DNA from: Cannabis sativa
Taxonomy: Eukaryota; Streptophyta; Magnoliopsida; Rosales; Cannabaceae
Direction: 5' to 3'
NCBI RefSeq assembly: GCF_029168945.1
Contig: NC_083604.1
Coordinates: 64,124,211 to 64,188,210 of the forward strand
Length of the DNA stretch: 64,000 nt
Shown: positions 1 through 10,783 of the stretch, in pieces
How positions within the stretch are numbered: the stretch's first letter is position 1
How the letters are laid out: each line of letters begins with the position of its first letter
Program-made: the position numbers and the translations under genes
Notes under the pieces: model-generated
The model's database searches: none
The model's input: the letters and a program-made list of their open reading frames with translations, nothing else
Told to the model about the DNA's origin: nothing

Positions 1-1804
1 GTCAAAAGTCATTTAGCATATAAATTATACGTGAAAAAAATCGCATGTAATTAATATATGAACATATCATAAATGATTCCTTATATTAGTAACATTCCTT
101 CAAAATTAAGATCTTTAAATAATCTGTCCCCTGTCCCATAAAAAAAAATCAATAAAAAATAATAATATGCCAACTTTATTATTTATTATAGTGTTTTGTG
201 TAGGTCTAAAAATATTTATATTTATATTATAGAAATTATATGACAATTTGTGTTTTTGTGGTGTGATATGTTTCAGACACTATATATCATGAGCACCTAG
301 TCATATCAACATCCTAATTCCCTTCCTAAGTAGGAACGTAACATATAGAGGTCATACATCATGATGACTCGATAATAGGCATCTCCAATAATTGTATCTC
401 ACGAAACTAAAAATTTACACGTTATTTAAAAATTTAATATTTTATTTTACCTTTTTTTTTTCATAATATTTTTGACATTCTTACTTCTAAAAATACTTCA
501 ATATATATTACTTTTTAAAAATATTATAACTATGATTTTATACATTATTATTTAATATATATTTTAATTTTTAGCTACAATAATTTTTTAGCTTTAATTT
601 TTTATCAAAAAAAATAAATAAATAACATCAATACTACAACATAGCATCCATACAAATTTTTAGAATGACATCTTTTTTTCTTCAATAGTATAGCATCTCA
701 ATATTTTACCACATAATATATTCACCTCACCAAGCATCCTTTAAAGTTTTACCATTAAAGATGCTCTAACATGCTCAATTTCAAATCCGAAACTAACACA
801 CAATAATTATGGGTTTTTTAATTTTTATACTTCAATGGTTTTTTTTAATATATATATATATATATATTTTTGCGGAATTCTACACAGAAACCTCTATAAC
901 ATCTAACAGATCAACTTAAAAATCGTAACCGAAATCCGCATAACGACCCACATAAAAACCACCTGAGAAACTACCGAAGCAATTTAAACCGTAAATTTAA
1001 CAAAAAATAAAAAAAAATAATATATAAAGTAATTCCCCTTAAATATATTAAGTTAGGACACAGCATAAAATTGCCATAATCAACTTAACTATATATATAA
1101 ACATTAGTCATAGATTTTCATAGCTTTAATTTCTCTCTCTCTTTCTATATATAAATATATAATCAGAAGAGATGAAGTTTTAAGGATTTTCTTTTTCCTT
1201 TTTTGTTTTTTTTACTTCATATATATATATATAAAAAAAAAATTTAAAAGTCACTACAAAAAATTTTACTTTTAGCCACAACAAAATTTGTGATTGAAAG
1301 TAAAAAAATGGTGACTAATTATAAATTATTATTCTTATGTTGTGACTAAAAAGTCGTAACTAAAGGTATTAGTCACAAAAATTACAATTTGTTGTGACTA
1401 AATATATTTTTAGTCACAATACTTGTGACTAAAATTAAATTAGTGATAACTTGTAACTAAATATTATATTTTAGTCACAAGTAACATTTTGTTTTATGAC
1501 TAAAAGTCACTTTTAGTACAAAAAGATGATACTGTGACTAAAAAATTGTCACTAAACATAGCATTTTTTTTGCAGTGAGTACTTATATTTTCATTTTATG
1601 TGTTAGTGTCATTTTTAGGTTAAGTGTGTTGATCTGAAAAAAAAAAATACTAATAAACCTATTAAGCAGACCAGCATAATTTTGATATGCAAAATGAAGT
1701 ACTTTCACTCAAAATTATTTATTTTGTACGTTTTTAAAATTATATGGTCATGTTGAGTCACAAATTATATCACCCCTAATATAAACAAGTTGAAAAGTTT
1801 GTAC
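1..1804 (-). other. Partial intron of UGT copy A
   Basis: This stretch follows the 5' splice site of the first UGT exon on the minus strand, so it is intron sequence as far as the window shows. From about position 65 to 1800 it aligns with 25138-26527, the intron of the complete UGT copy, apart from small indels and one 326-base insertion. Positions 1-64 do not obviously match the equivalent place near 25.1 kb. A duplication breakpoint or indel may therefore lie here, and the missing exon 2 cannot be assumed. Confidence 0.7.
1252..1577. mobile_element. CACTA-type MITE with empty site in paralogue
   Basis: The element begins CACTACAAAAAATTTT and ends TTTTTTTTGCAGTG, giving terminal inverted repeats of the CACTA class. 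It is flanked by the 3-bp direct repeat AGT (1249-1251 and 1578-1580). The interior carries many short copies of a GTGACTAAA/TTTAGTCAC motif on both strands, typical of subterminal repeats. The duplicated UGT intron has a single uninterrupted AGT at 26298-26300, so this insertion happened after the duplication. No coding capacity is visible. Confidence 0.9.
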
Positions 1805-2318
1805 CTTTGAAAGGTACGAGACCTTTTTTGACAAGTTCATCGTATTGGAGATACCCCATGAAGCTACAAGCAGAAGCTGTCCATAGCACAACCTCTGGAA
1901 TCCCAAACTCCCGTGCAGCTTCTATCCCAAAAGTCATTATCCCATCAGTAACGATACAAGTAACAGGAGGCACTTCACAACAATTGTTGAGCTTATGTAA
2001 AAGCTTTTTAAATGGACCTAAACAATTCTTTCTTGTTGAGTCACATAATGATGGAATATCTTGGGTTGCATCACGATCTGATGGTGGCAAACCATCAGGT
2101 ATGGTCTCAAACTGAAAGTCAGATAGGCCTTTCACAGAGTCCAGTCCTTTAGATCTGATCAATCGCCTGTGGTTGAACTCAGTGTTGACATAGGTTATAT
2201 GGAAGCCTCTAGAGTGTAGAAGCTTGGCCAATTGCATCATGGGGTTAACATGGCCTTGTGCTGGAAATGGAACACACACTGCGTGAGGCTTCTTTGTACT
2301 CTCAATCACTGAATCCAT
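1805..2318 (-). CDS. UGT85A-like glycosyltransferase, exon 1 (copy A, partial)
   Basis: Exon 1 of a family-1 UDP-glycosyltransferase, which transfers sugar from UDP-sugar to a small acceptor in the cytosol. The start is placed at MDSVIES because UGT85A proteins begin this way; an upstream in-frame ATG eight codons earlier is less likely. The catalytic His is in QGHVNPM (about residue 23) and the charge-relay Asp in CIVTDG (about 125). The exon ends AAAG|GTACAAAC in phase 1, the same as the complete copy at 26528-27041. Roughly eight residues differ from that copy. One is Glu for Gly at about 142 in FGIPxVVLW, a position usually Gly. Exon 2, with the sugar-donor (PSPG) box, is not in the window. 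The gene may continue to the left or be a 5' fragment. Confidence 0.85.
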
Positions 2319-3639
2319 CTTCACAGTCTCTAAGCAAAGCAATGAGTTATGATATTATGGAAGGAAGCAAGTGAGTTTGAGACTTTGAGTTGATCAGCAA
2401 AACTATTGGGGAGCTATAAAGCTTTTTTTAATTGGTATATTTCATATACACGTGGCAATTAGGCATGGATGGTTACTATTACCGAACATGTCAGGCATCT
2501 TTATTATTTTGTTTCACCAATGCTATCATATAATTTAGATATGAAGATCATATCCTCAATCAATGAAACAGTACAATGTTTTTACATTTTCATGTTTACA
2601 AGGCTTACTTTTTCTAATTATGTGGATTTATATATAATCATAAATTTAATCATTTTTAGTATTTTAATATAGAAAACTTTGAATTAAATTTTTTTTAATA
2701 GAACTTTTACTTAATTAAAAAAAATTAACTTGATAACGAGATGAGTAGATACACTAATTTGAAATTTTTGTTGGAGATTGCAAACAAGGTCATAATCTTT
2801 CAAGGATACAATATTTTTTTAAAGTATTTTTTAAGGAGAGAATACAACAATACTACTTATTTATAATATCATTATAAGTTTGAAGTATTTATAACTTGGT
2901 CACTCAATAAATTATAAATTAATATATAGTATCTATACATTATTCTATGATAATTAAATACCCTTATAATACTTATAATATAATTAGTTACTTAATTTTA
3001 TATCAACTTATATAATAACATATATATACCATAATAGAATTTTAATCCAACAAAACTCAAATATAATATTATACCAGCAGTGCCCTAAAGATATGAAACT
3101 CTTTCTGATTTGTTAAAACAAATTCACCTTTATGACTTGTTTGCATATAAGAAAATTATTTACATGAAATTCCATTTTACATGATTGGTACAATTAACCA
3201 AACCATTTAATGATATCAGAGAGTGAGAGAGAGAGACACACACCCGTATCCCATAAATATCAAGTTGAAGTTGGAGACAGAGTATGGACTCCTAAATCAA
3301 TCCTGGATATGAAACAATTAAATGAATAGTCAATTAATATTAGTAAGTGGCTATATAAATAAATTTTAGCTCATGTTCTGAATTTAATGGTGATGGATAA
3401 TATAGTTTAAATTTAGCACATAAAAAATTGTGTTAAATTTAGCACAAAATATAACATGATTAAATACTCTATAAATATTTTTTTTTATTTATTATTTTAT
3501 CACTCATTTATAATTATTAATTTTTTTTTATCTTTTTTATAATTTTAATAAAAATTTAATATTTTTGTTAATATTTTTTACACATCTCTATTAAAAAAAA
3601 ATTATTTTACTCTTAGTACATTTGAGCATAATTATAAAA
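2319..3639. other. Upstream region of UGT copy A
   Basis: No gene is seen. Positions 2319 to about 3356 align, with gaps, to 27042-27686 upstream of the complete UGT copy, so this is the duplicated promoter region. A TATA-like GCTTTATAGC on the minus strand (around 2413-2422) is shared with the other copy. The rest, to 3639, is A+T-rich and unassigned. Confidence 0.55.
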
Positions 3640-5274
3640 GAGTAATTTACAGCATAACCTTCATAAGTGTTTAGTTTATTACAACTAACCCCCAATTTTA
3701 AAATTTTGGTAGTAACTCCTAAACCATGTTCTGTTAGCACTTAGTCCTTTCTATCATTTTTAAGTATTAAGTGTCACGTTGTACTATCCATATGTACACA
3801 TTGTATTATCCGCGTGGATAATGTGTACATATGGAACAATTTTATTGATCCACGTAAATAAATATTTAAAAAAAATAAAAAAAATTAATTATTTTAAAAA
3901 TAACAAATCAAAAAATCAAAAAATTTCTTTTTCTTTAAAATTAATTAATTTAGAATTAAAAATTTTTTTTAAAAAAATTGAAAATAAAAAAAAAAATCCT
4001 AATTCCCTAAAAAATTCTTACTCTTCTTCTCGTTCTCTCTCTCATGCTCTAAACTCAGCCGAAATTTCCCGTCGAAGTCACCATCACTATCCACCACAAC
4101 TGGTGACTACCATCACCACCAACCCTCACAACTGCCCACCATCACCACCAATGTTGAAACAACTGCACACCATCACCACAGTCGAAACCACAACTGCTCA
4201 TCACCACTACTATCGTCACCTCCATCCTGATTCAAACACAACCCCATAACTCATATCCAAACACAATCAAACAAAGATAGACACTTACAACGATCTCAGT
4301 TTCAAATCCCACAAAAACAAACAAACTCCATTCAAATCCATAAGAAAAAAAAATCTTAGATCGAACAATTAAATCTGTCAAAAAAAAAAATGAAAGAGAG
4401 AGAGGTGAGACAGTGGAGAAGCTTGCTCACTGAAGGGTCAAGAACTGAGACCCCACATCTCGTTCAGGTGCAAAGCAAACCCTCGCCATTGTTGTCGTTC
4501 AGGTCCCATACCTCCTCAAAAATTATTCCCATTTCCAGTGCCATCGCCCCAAACCTCTCCACCGCCATCTCCTCCGTGCTTCGAGTTCTCAACGCACTCC
4601 CCCTTTGACACCGTCACTATGAGCTCGCCGTCAACAAAGACCGTCCTAGCGAGCTTTGGTCGTCGTCTTCGACAACTAAAACCTCCACATGTCGAGTTCG
4701 AGCTTGTCCAAGGAAAACTCCGTTGACCCACTTCCTCTAACCACAATCTTCGTCACCCCAAGATGGATTTCAACTGTGTGAGCCCTCACATTGACACCGA
4801 AACCCTTTGTCTTGACCATGGGGGAGCCACCGAAGTTTCTTGCGGGTCAGAATGGTGGTGGACGGCTAGATTTAGGGCAGTGAGAGAAGAGAGCACGAGA
4901 AGAAGAGAGAAATTTTAGAGAATTAGAGTTTTTTTTTCCTTTTTTATTATTCTTTAATTTTATGATTTATTTTTTATTTTAGATTAATTTATTTTTAAAT
5001 AAATTTGTTTATTATTTTAAATTAATTAATTTATTTTTTTTTAAATATTTTTTAGGTGGGCTAATAATATAATGCCATGTGTACATTGTGTTCATGTGAA
5101 AAATACTTTGTGTACACATGAACATGCCCACATGGAAGTTAACTGCCAAAAATGAATGGAAAGGGCTAAGTGCTAACAGAACATGAGTTTAGGGGGTTTT
5201 ACCACCAAAATTTTAGAATTAGGGGTTAGTTGTAATAAACTAGACACTTACGGAGGTTATGCCGCAAATTACTC
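3640..5274. mobile_element. Non-autonomous MULE, Pack-MULE-like
   Basis: Long terminal inverted repeats of at least about 100 bp start GAGTAATTTACAGCATAACC on the left and are matched by the reverse complement of the right end. A perfect 9-bp target duplication ATTATAAAA flanks it (3631-3639 and 5275-5283), the signature of Mutator-like elements. The interior (about 4020-4920) is much richer in G+C than the surroundings and contains His/Pro- and Ser-rich open stretches on both strands, none convincing as a gene. This composition contrast is what Pack-MULEs carrying captured host sequence show, but I cannot name a donor gene. No transposase is present. Confidence 0.85.
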
Positions 5275-5283
5275 ATTATAAAA

Positions 5284-5889
5284 TTTAGTCCAAATATAAA
5301 ATTAACACATTTTTTGAGACAAAGTTAGCACAAATTTACACCATCTATTAAAGATAGTCTCATTTCATGAGTGGATAACCAATAGAAGAGCTAATCCATC
5401 GGCTATCAAGCCAGTTTTTAACGCGAGCGCCTAGAGCTCACTCAACCCAGAATCCCTTTTTTTTGGCAAAAAGGTGTATACTTTTTCAATATTTTTTCAA
5501 TTAATTAGTGTTTACTTGTGGGATTAGGGAATGAGAATAATCAATGAGTTTGATTAACTTGTTTGATTCTCTAATTGTTTTTAAGCAACGAGAATAAAAT
5601 GTGTGAGTCCCACACCAATTTGAGATTGAAGAATGGGAGTGACAAACTCATGCATTCTTATTTTTTCTTAAATTATGAATTATTAATTTGACCCTCATTT
5701 AATTATTTTTTATAGGAGTCCTATATACAGTTAAAATTTTAATCAAAGGTGTTTTTATTATTTTAAATAAACTATTATAATTCCAATTAATATAGTGTAA
5801 ACACATTAATGAGAGTACTTCTTATTCTGATATCGATTCTTGGAAGTCAAGTAAATAACTTTCGTTTATTCTAATTCATCAATTTCTTC

Positions 5890-5944
<55 letters not shown>

Positions 5945-6544
5945 ATTTTTAGTAATCTTTACAAACCATGTACATGTACAATTAATTAATTTAAAAAATA
6001 AACAAACGTAACTATATGAACTAAAGCACATGTAATATTGAAATTTTATATTTAAAATTTAAATTGTGTATTGGCTTATATAAATTTTCTTGATTATTGT
6101 AGAAAATTGCTCTATCTTTTATTTTAAAGCTTATGGTGCTACTTAGCGATACAATTTTAAATCGAAGACTGGATAAGCAAGAAGGTACTTCGAATAATCA
6201 AGAGTTATGAAATTTAGGAGTATGAGAACATTTTCTAATCACACATATGGAGGATAGGCTTGTGTATTGTAAGTGTAAATTTTTACTAAGTTATGAAGGT
6301 TGGGCTTCTATATTAAAAGTATTCTTAGAAATATTTGTTATATAGACACTTTATGTAATTGTTTCAATTTGAATTTATCTTTTATTAAATCTAACTTTAT
6401 ATTATTATTTTTTAATAGTGAACTTTCAGTTAATAATGTATATATTTCTATATGGATATGTGATATTAACTTATCTTTTATACATGGACAAAATAATATT
6501 AGTTTATTTGTGATTTCTTTTAATATGTGGGAAGTTTTATCGTA
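5284..6544. other. A+T-rich intergenic sequence
   Basis: No gene or complete element is recognised. It contains the trinucleotide microsatellite listed separately; the rest is unique-looking A+T-rich sequence with only short, unconvincing open frames. Confidence 0.5.
5891..5943. repeat. (TTA)n microsatellite
   Basis: About 17 uninterrupted TTA/ATT units. A similar but shorter tract of about ten units lies at 9772-9803. Confidence 0.95.
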
Positions 6545-6847
6545 AAAAATGTTACGTGTACACATAAGTGTCATTTTAGAACCGTCGCAAAAAACACTTG
6601 TTGCGTCGGTTAAAGATTGGCGCATAGCTTGTTGTGTCACTTCAAAACTGACGCAAAATGCTTTAATTATTTTTTTTGTGTTTTGCGTCGGTTGTAAAAT
6701 GACAAAAATAGTTTTTTGTGTCATTTTATAAACGACGCTAATAAATTATATTTTCCGTCTACGGCTTATACATCGGTTTTTTAAACCGACACAAAATCTT
6801 TATTAGTCACTTGAAAACTGGCGAAAATACCCATTTTTGTAGTAGTG
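6545..6847. mobile_element. Truncated CACTA-like MITE
   Basis: The right end reads CCATTTTTGTAGTAGTG, the reverse complement of a CACTACTACAAAAATGG terminus. The interior repeats GCGTCGGTT / AACCGACGC-like motifs on both strands, as in CACTA subterminal regions. No matching left terminus or 3-bp duplication was found, so the left side appears lost. No coding capacity. Confidence 0.5.
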
Positions 6848-9420
6848 GGAAGCCCACTAAAGTACTCAACCTATTAACTAGTCCATGCAAATGAACAAGA
6901 GATGACTACTCATCTCCTAAATAGACACGGATTCAAACAACATGTCTGAGAATGATTTGGATCTACCAAGCTCCCGAAAGTATAGTTCAACTCTAATTAA
7001 ATTCCAAGGATAAAGTAATGTTGGGAACCCAAGATGGATACTCCCAAGGGTCATCTAGGAGTAGTAGCTGAAAGAGTTATCCACAATGGTCTAACCTTCT
7101 GGATATTGCCTACGTGGCATGCCTCTAACATAATCCTTGAGGAATTTAATGACTTGTACCTTTGTTAGATTCCAGAAAGGCTCGTGGCTAAAGGATGGTT
7201 GCCTTTTGTGCATTGCACCCACAATCTGACATTCTCTTTCCCCATAAAAATGACACACCAGTTGTCATTATCAATAATACCATGCACCGTACAACATATT
7301 AAGTGGGCCCTACCTACCCAACTCAATAGCTTAAGAAAGCACAAATTCAATGTATTTTATCCTATTAGCGGGCTTTATTAAAAATAAAACCTTATTTGAT
7401 GAGTCTATATTTGTCTCCTAAATATGACTAATTTATGTATTAATATTCTTAAATTAATTCTTTAAATTATTGATTAGTGTGATTATAATTAATTAGGCTA
7501 TTTGAAAGATTAATCATACATTTAGAGTCATTTGGAGAGATGTTAGCACATTTTGGTGGAAAATAGTGTAAGTCGGCAAGCTCGGTTTTATAAGGCGAAA
7601 CTTAAGTGCAAATTTTGACAACCTTAGAAGCAAAATTAGACTTGGAGCTCAACATAAAAGTTGTAGATCTCGTTCTCAGCTTTTCAGAATATCTTAAATA
7701 GCCAATTCCAAGTTTTCTTGAAGAAGTTATGACCAAAATACTAATCACGTGACAAATTTTTTCGACAGGAAGTCGTGGCCGTGATGAGGATGGTGATTTT
7801 TGGGAAAAATTCGAATTTAATATATTTTTAGTGAGATATTTTTAAGGGTTTTAATTAGGACTTCTAGGGTACGAATTTCAGCACTTTCGAACTACAAAAT
7901 TGAAAGAAAAACTCAGAGAGAGAGAGCAAGAAGAAGACAGAGATTGTAGCTTTAAGTGTTCTACATCATAGTTCTTTTTCTTCTCCTTAAACTTTTACTA
8001 TTTATTATGATTTTGATTATAATGTCTAGTTTTGAGTAGTTTCTTTTTCGTTAAGGGTTATTTTAAAACCCGAGACATGAGTTTTTAATTTCATTGATGA
8101 ATGTTAATTTCTAGTTTCCATAATATCAAATTACTTCTATTCTTCTATGTTCAATGTAATGATTGATGTTTTATTCTCATTTAGATGATCACTAAATTAG
8201 ATTTTACTTTAATTTATTGTCATCTTAGGATTACTATTCACCTAATAGACTAGGATTCTAAGTGTTGTGATAAATTACAATTTTTAATATTGTCAAAGGT
8301 ATTTTTAATAGTGATGAAGAATAGAACCTAGATTGCCTAGATTATATGCTTCATTAATTTATTGCCTAGATTAAGTTTAATAAATCGCATTCTTCATGGT
8401 TTTACTGTTTAGGTAAAAGAGTTAATTAGTGAGTGCTTCGCCTTGATTACATGTAACAGGGAGATTGAGATAATTAATTATTTTAGCGTTATTTGCAGGA
8501 TTAATTATTTTGTTGAAAATCTAAAATAATATTCATTATTAGAAATTAAGAATGATTGTTGAGGGTAGAGAATAATCTTTAAATATTTCTTGAATATCGC
8601 AGTATCTCATTCTCTTTGTGTTTTTTTTTTATTTATGTTGTTTAATCTTCATAATTAAAACTTCTCTTTTTAATTCTTTTTACTGATTTTTGAATAATAA
8701 ATTGATAGTAGTCCTCGTGGAATCGACCTGTATTTACTGTTATACTAAAGTAATTGGTAACATAGAGCACAACCATTCGAAAATCTGTTATGGTCCCCTT
8801 TGTCTTGGAAATACTCAAATGGATTAATTACTATGAGTATAACTTCAACACTTAGCCCAAGGTAAAAGAATACGGGAGATTAGGGGCCCAAGCTTGGGTA
8901 AGAGTGACATTACAAAAGTCTCGAATCTGAGACTACCGAGCATGGACCACAATGTCAGGTCAATCATGGAAGAAAAGGTCTGGGCGACTAGTGGTGTCAC
9001 CACCACCCTGCAACACAAAGTACACCCGACCAACAATACTCTACAACCACTATTCTAACCCTACAACAACTACTTTGAGTCATACTCTACTAATTTTTCT
9101 CCTTTGTTGTTTTGTAAGTTTTTAAGTTTTGTTTTCATTTTACCTACATTCTAACTTTCCGATATTTACACATCGAGTTTCTGGTCACTAACTTCGTTGA
9201 CGAGTTCTCATCGTCAATAAACCCGGTAAGACTCTAATACCCTATACGACCTTTTCCCCCCTCTCTGCCCCTTAAGGCTATCTAGTAGTTTCCAATGCTA
9301 CTATTCTATTTGAGGCAAGCAACGGTGTTTAAAATCAAGCTTTATATGATGATGTGAGAACTATTAGTTTATTCAATAAGAGACGAGGAAGGTGAAATGT
9401 AATTTCTCAATTGTTCGAGT
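6848..9420. other. LTR-retroelement debris
   Basis: No gene is seen. Positions about 7397-8762 look like a single gypsy-type LTR: A+T-rich promoter-like sequence, a GAGAGAGAGAGC leader, and near the end the motif CCTCGTGGAATCGACC often seen near plant gypsy LTR ends. I could not find a target duplication, so these limits are soft. The flanks 6860-7390 and 8830-9340 are moderately G+C-rich and probably also old retroelement sequence. Confidence 0.4.
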
Positions 9421-9768
9421 TACTACTACAAAAAATTCTTTTAATTGTTGGACATAATAAAGTTTTGGGGAGTTTTCTAGTCTAGCATTGTTGGACTAGA
9501 AATATAACTTCATTATGTCCAATAATATTAGTCTAAAAAATTAATAATGGACATGATATATATATATATATATATGAATATTTCTTATTTGTTTAAAACT
9601 AGTATATTTTCATGTCTAATTTTGTTGGACTAGAAAAAATAATCCACGTCCAACTTTATCTAAGTTGTAAGTTGGACTAGGTAAATTAATTTAAAAAAAA
9701 ATAAAAAAAAATGCATAAAGATAGTACGATCTTATTAGTTTTATTTTTTTAAGAAGTTTTTATTATAA

Positions 9769-9771
<3 letters not shown>

Positions 9772-9803
<32 letters not shown>
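9772..9803. repeat. (TTA)n microsatellite
   Basis: About ten TTA/ATT units inside the left part of the CACTA-type element. Confidence 0.9.
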
Positions 9804-10350
9804 GAAATTTTCAAGCCTAAACTTATAGAGGTATTTAAGAAACCTCTTGAAACCCTAATCAGCCCAAATAATTTTTTCAATAGCTTGTCTTTCTTCTCTT
9901 TGAGAATCCAGTACTGCTCCTTCAGCAAAAATAAAAAAAAAAAAAAAAGAAAGAAAAAAAAATTCAAAGAGCAACCATGCCGAGCTCCGGCGATTGTTTC
10001 ACGAAGCGGTGAATTCCACCGTGTTCGACGACCTAAAAATCAAAATAGAAAGTTAGCTTGATGGTCGTTCCTCTCTTTTCTCTCTCTTCCTTTCTTGGTG
10101 AAGCCACGAGAAGGCCTCAATGACTGTTAACGACCAATGTTAGCCTAGGGGATCACAAAATCATAATCATTCGTTCTCACAAACCCAAAACTTGAAAGAC
10201 TAAGTGATCTCCGACCCCTTTACCACTGTTCACCGCTGTGAGCTACGTCGCCGGAGCTGAAGCTTTTCAGAATTAATCTGGTCATGTGTGAGTTCTTTGT
10301 AGCCTGATTTTCCGTACTCTATCTTTGACCGAAACCGACCACCATACATG

Positions 10351-10783
10351 TGTTGGGTTTTATGCCCTAAATAAAACTCATTTCAATATAATCAGACTTA
10401 CTTATTAATATAGATCAGAAATAACATTTAATGTTGCATGGTTCACATGATTTATTTCATGATTATATGTACATAATGTATAAATTCATCTGAAACCCTT
10501 TTCACATACTTGATCCTGTTTATTGTGTCGTCAACACATTGGAAAGTAAACATGACTATGTGAATAAAGTTTTCTAGATTTATCAGACATAAGGTTTTAC
10601 TGATATGATAATCTACAACAGAGTTTACTTGCATTTGGAGAAGTGCTGTGTTCTTTCCAGAGCATTGTTTAAAGTAAAGCTCAGGTTGGATGCATGGAGT
10701 ATGCATCGGAAGGGACCGATATTGAACTTTGACTTAGATTTATTAAACTTACCGTAATATCTATTCAAGTCAATATTGCCTAG
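10351..10783 (+). repeat. Truncated 5' LTR of the 10.5-kb copia element
   Basis: It aligns almost base for base with 18971-19403, with about ten substitutions, and then diverges abruptly after GCCTAG. The remaining roughly 1.46 kb of the LTR, and any primer-binding site next to it, are missing on this side. Confidence 0.9.

Noticed and set aside
1807..2115. Open frame on the plus strand opposite UGT exon 1 (also 26530-26838)
   Set aside because: It is the antisense of a strongly conserved coding exon and is present in both duplicates for that reason. No protein family is recognised.
7397..8762. Complete solo LTR with target duplication
   Set aside because: No convincing 5-bp duplication was found at any plausible pair of ends, so it is kept only as LTR-like debris.
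10452..10706. Minus-strand open frame of 84 codons repeated at 19072-19326
   Set aside because: Both copies fall in matching LTR segments; the repetition comes from the LTRs, and no domain is recognised.
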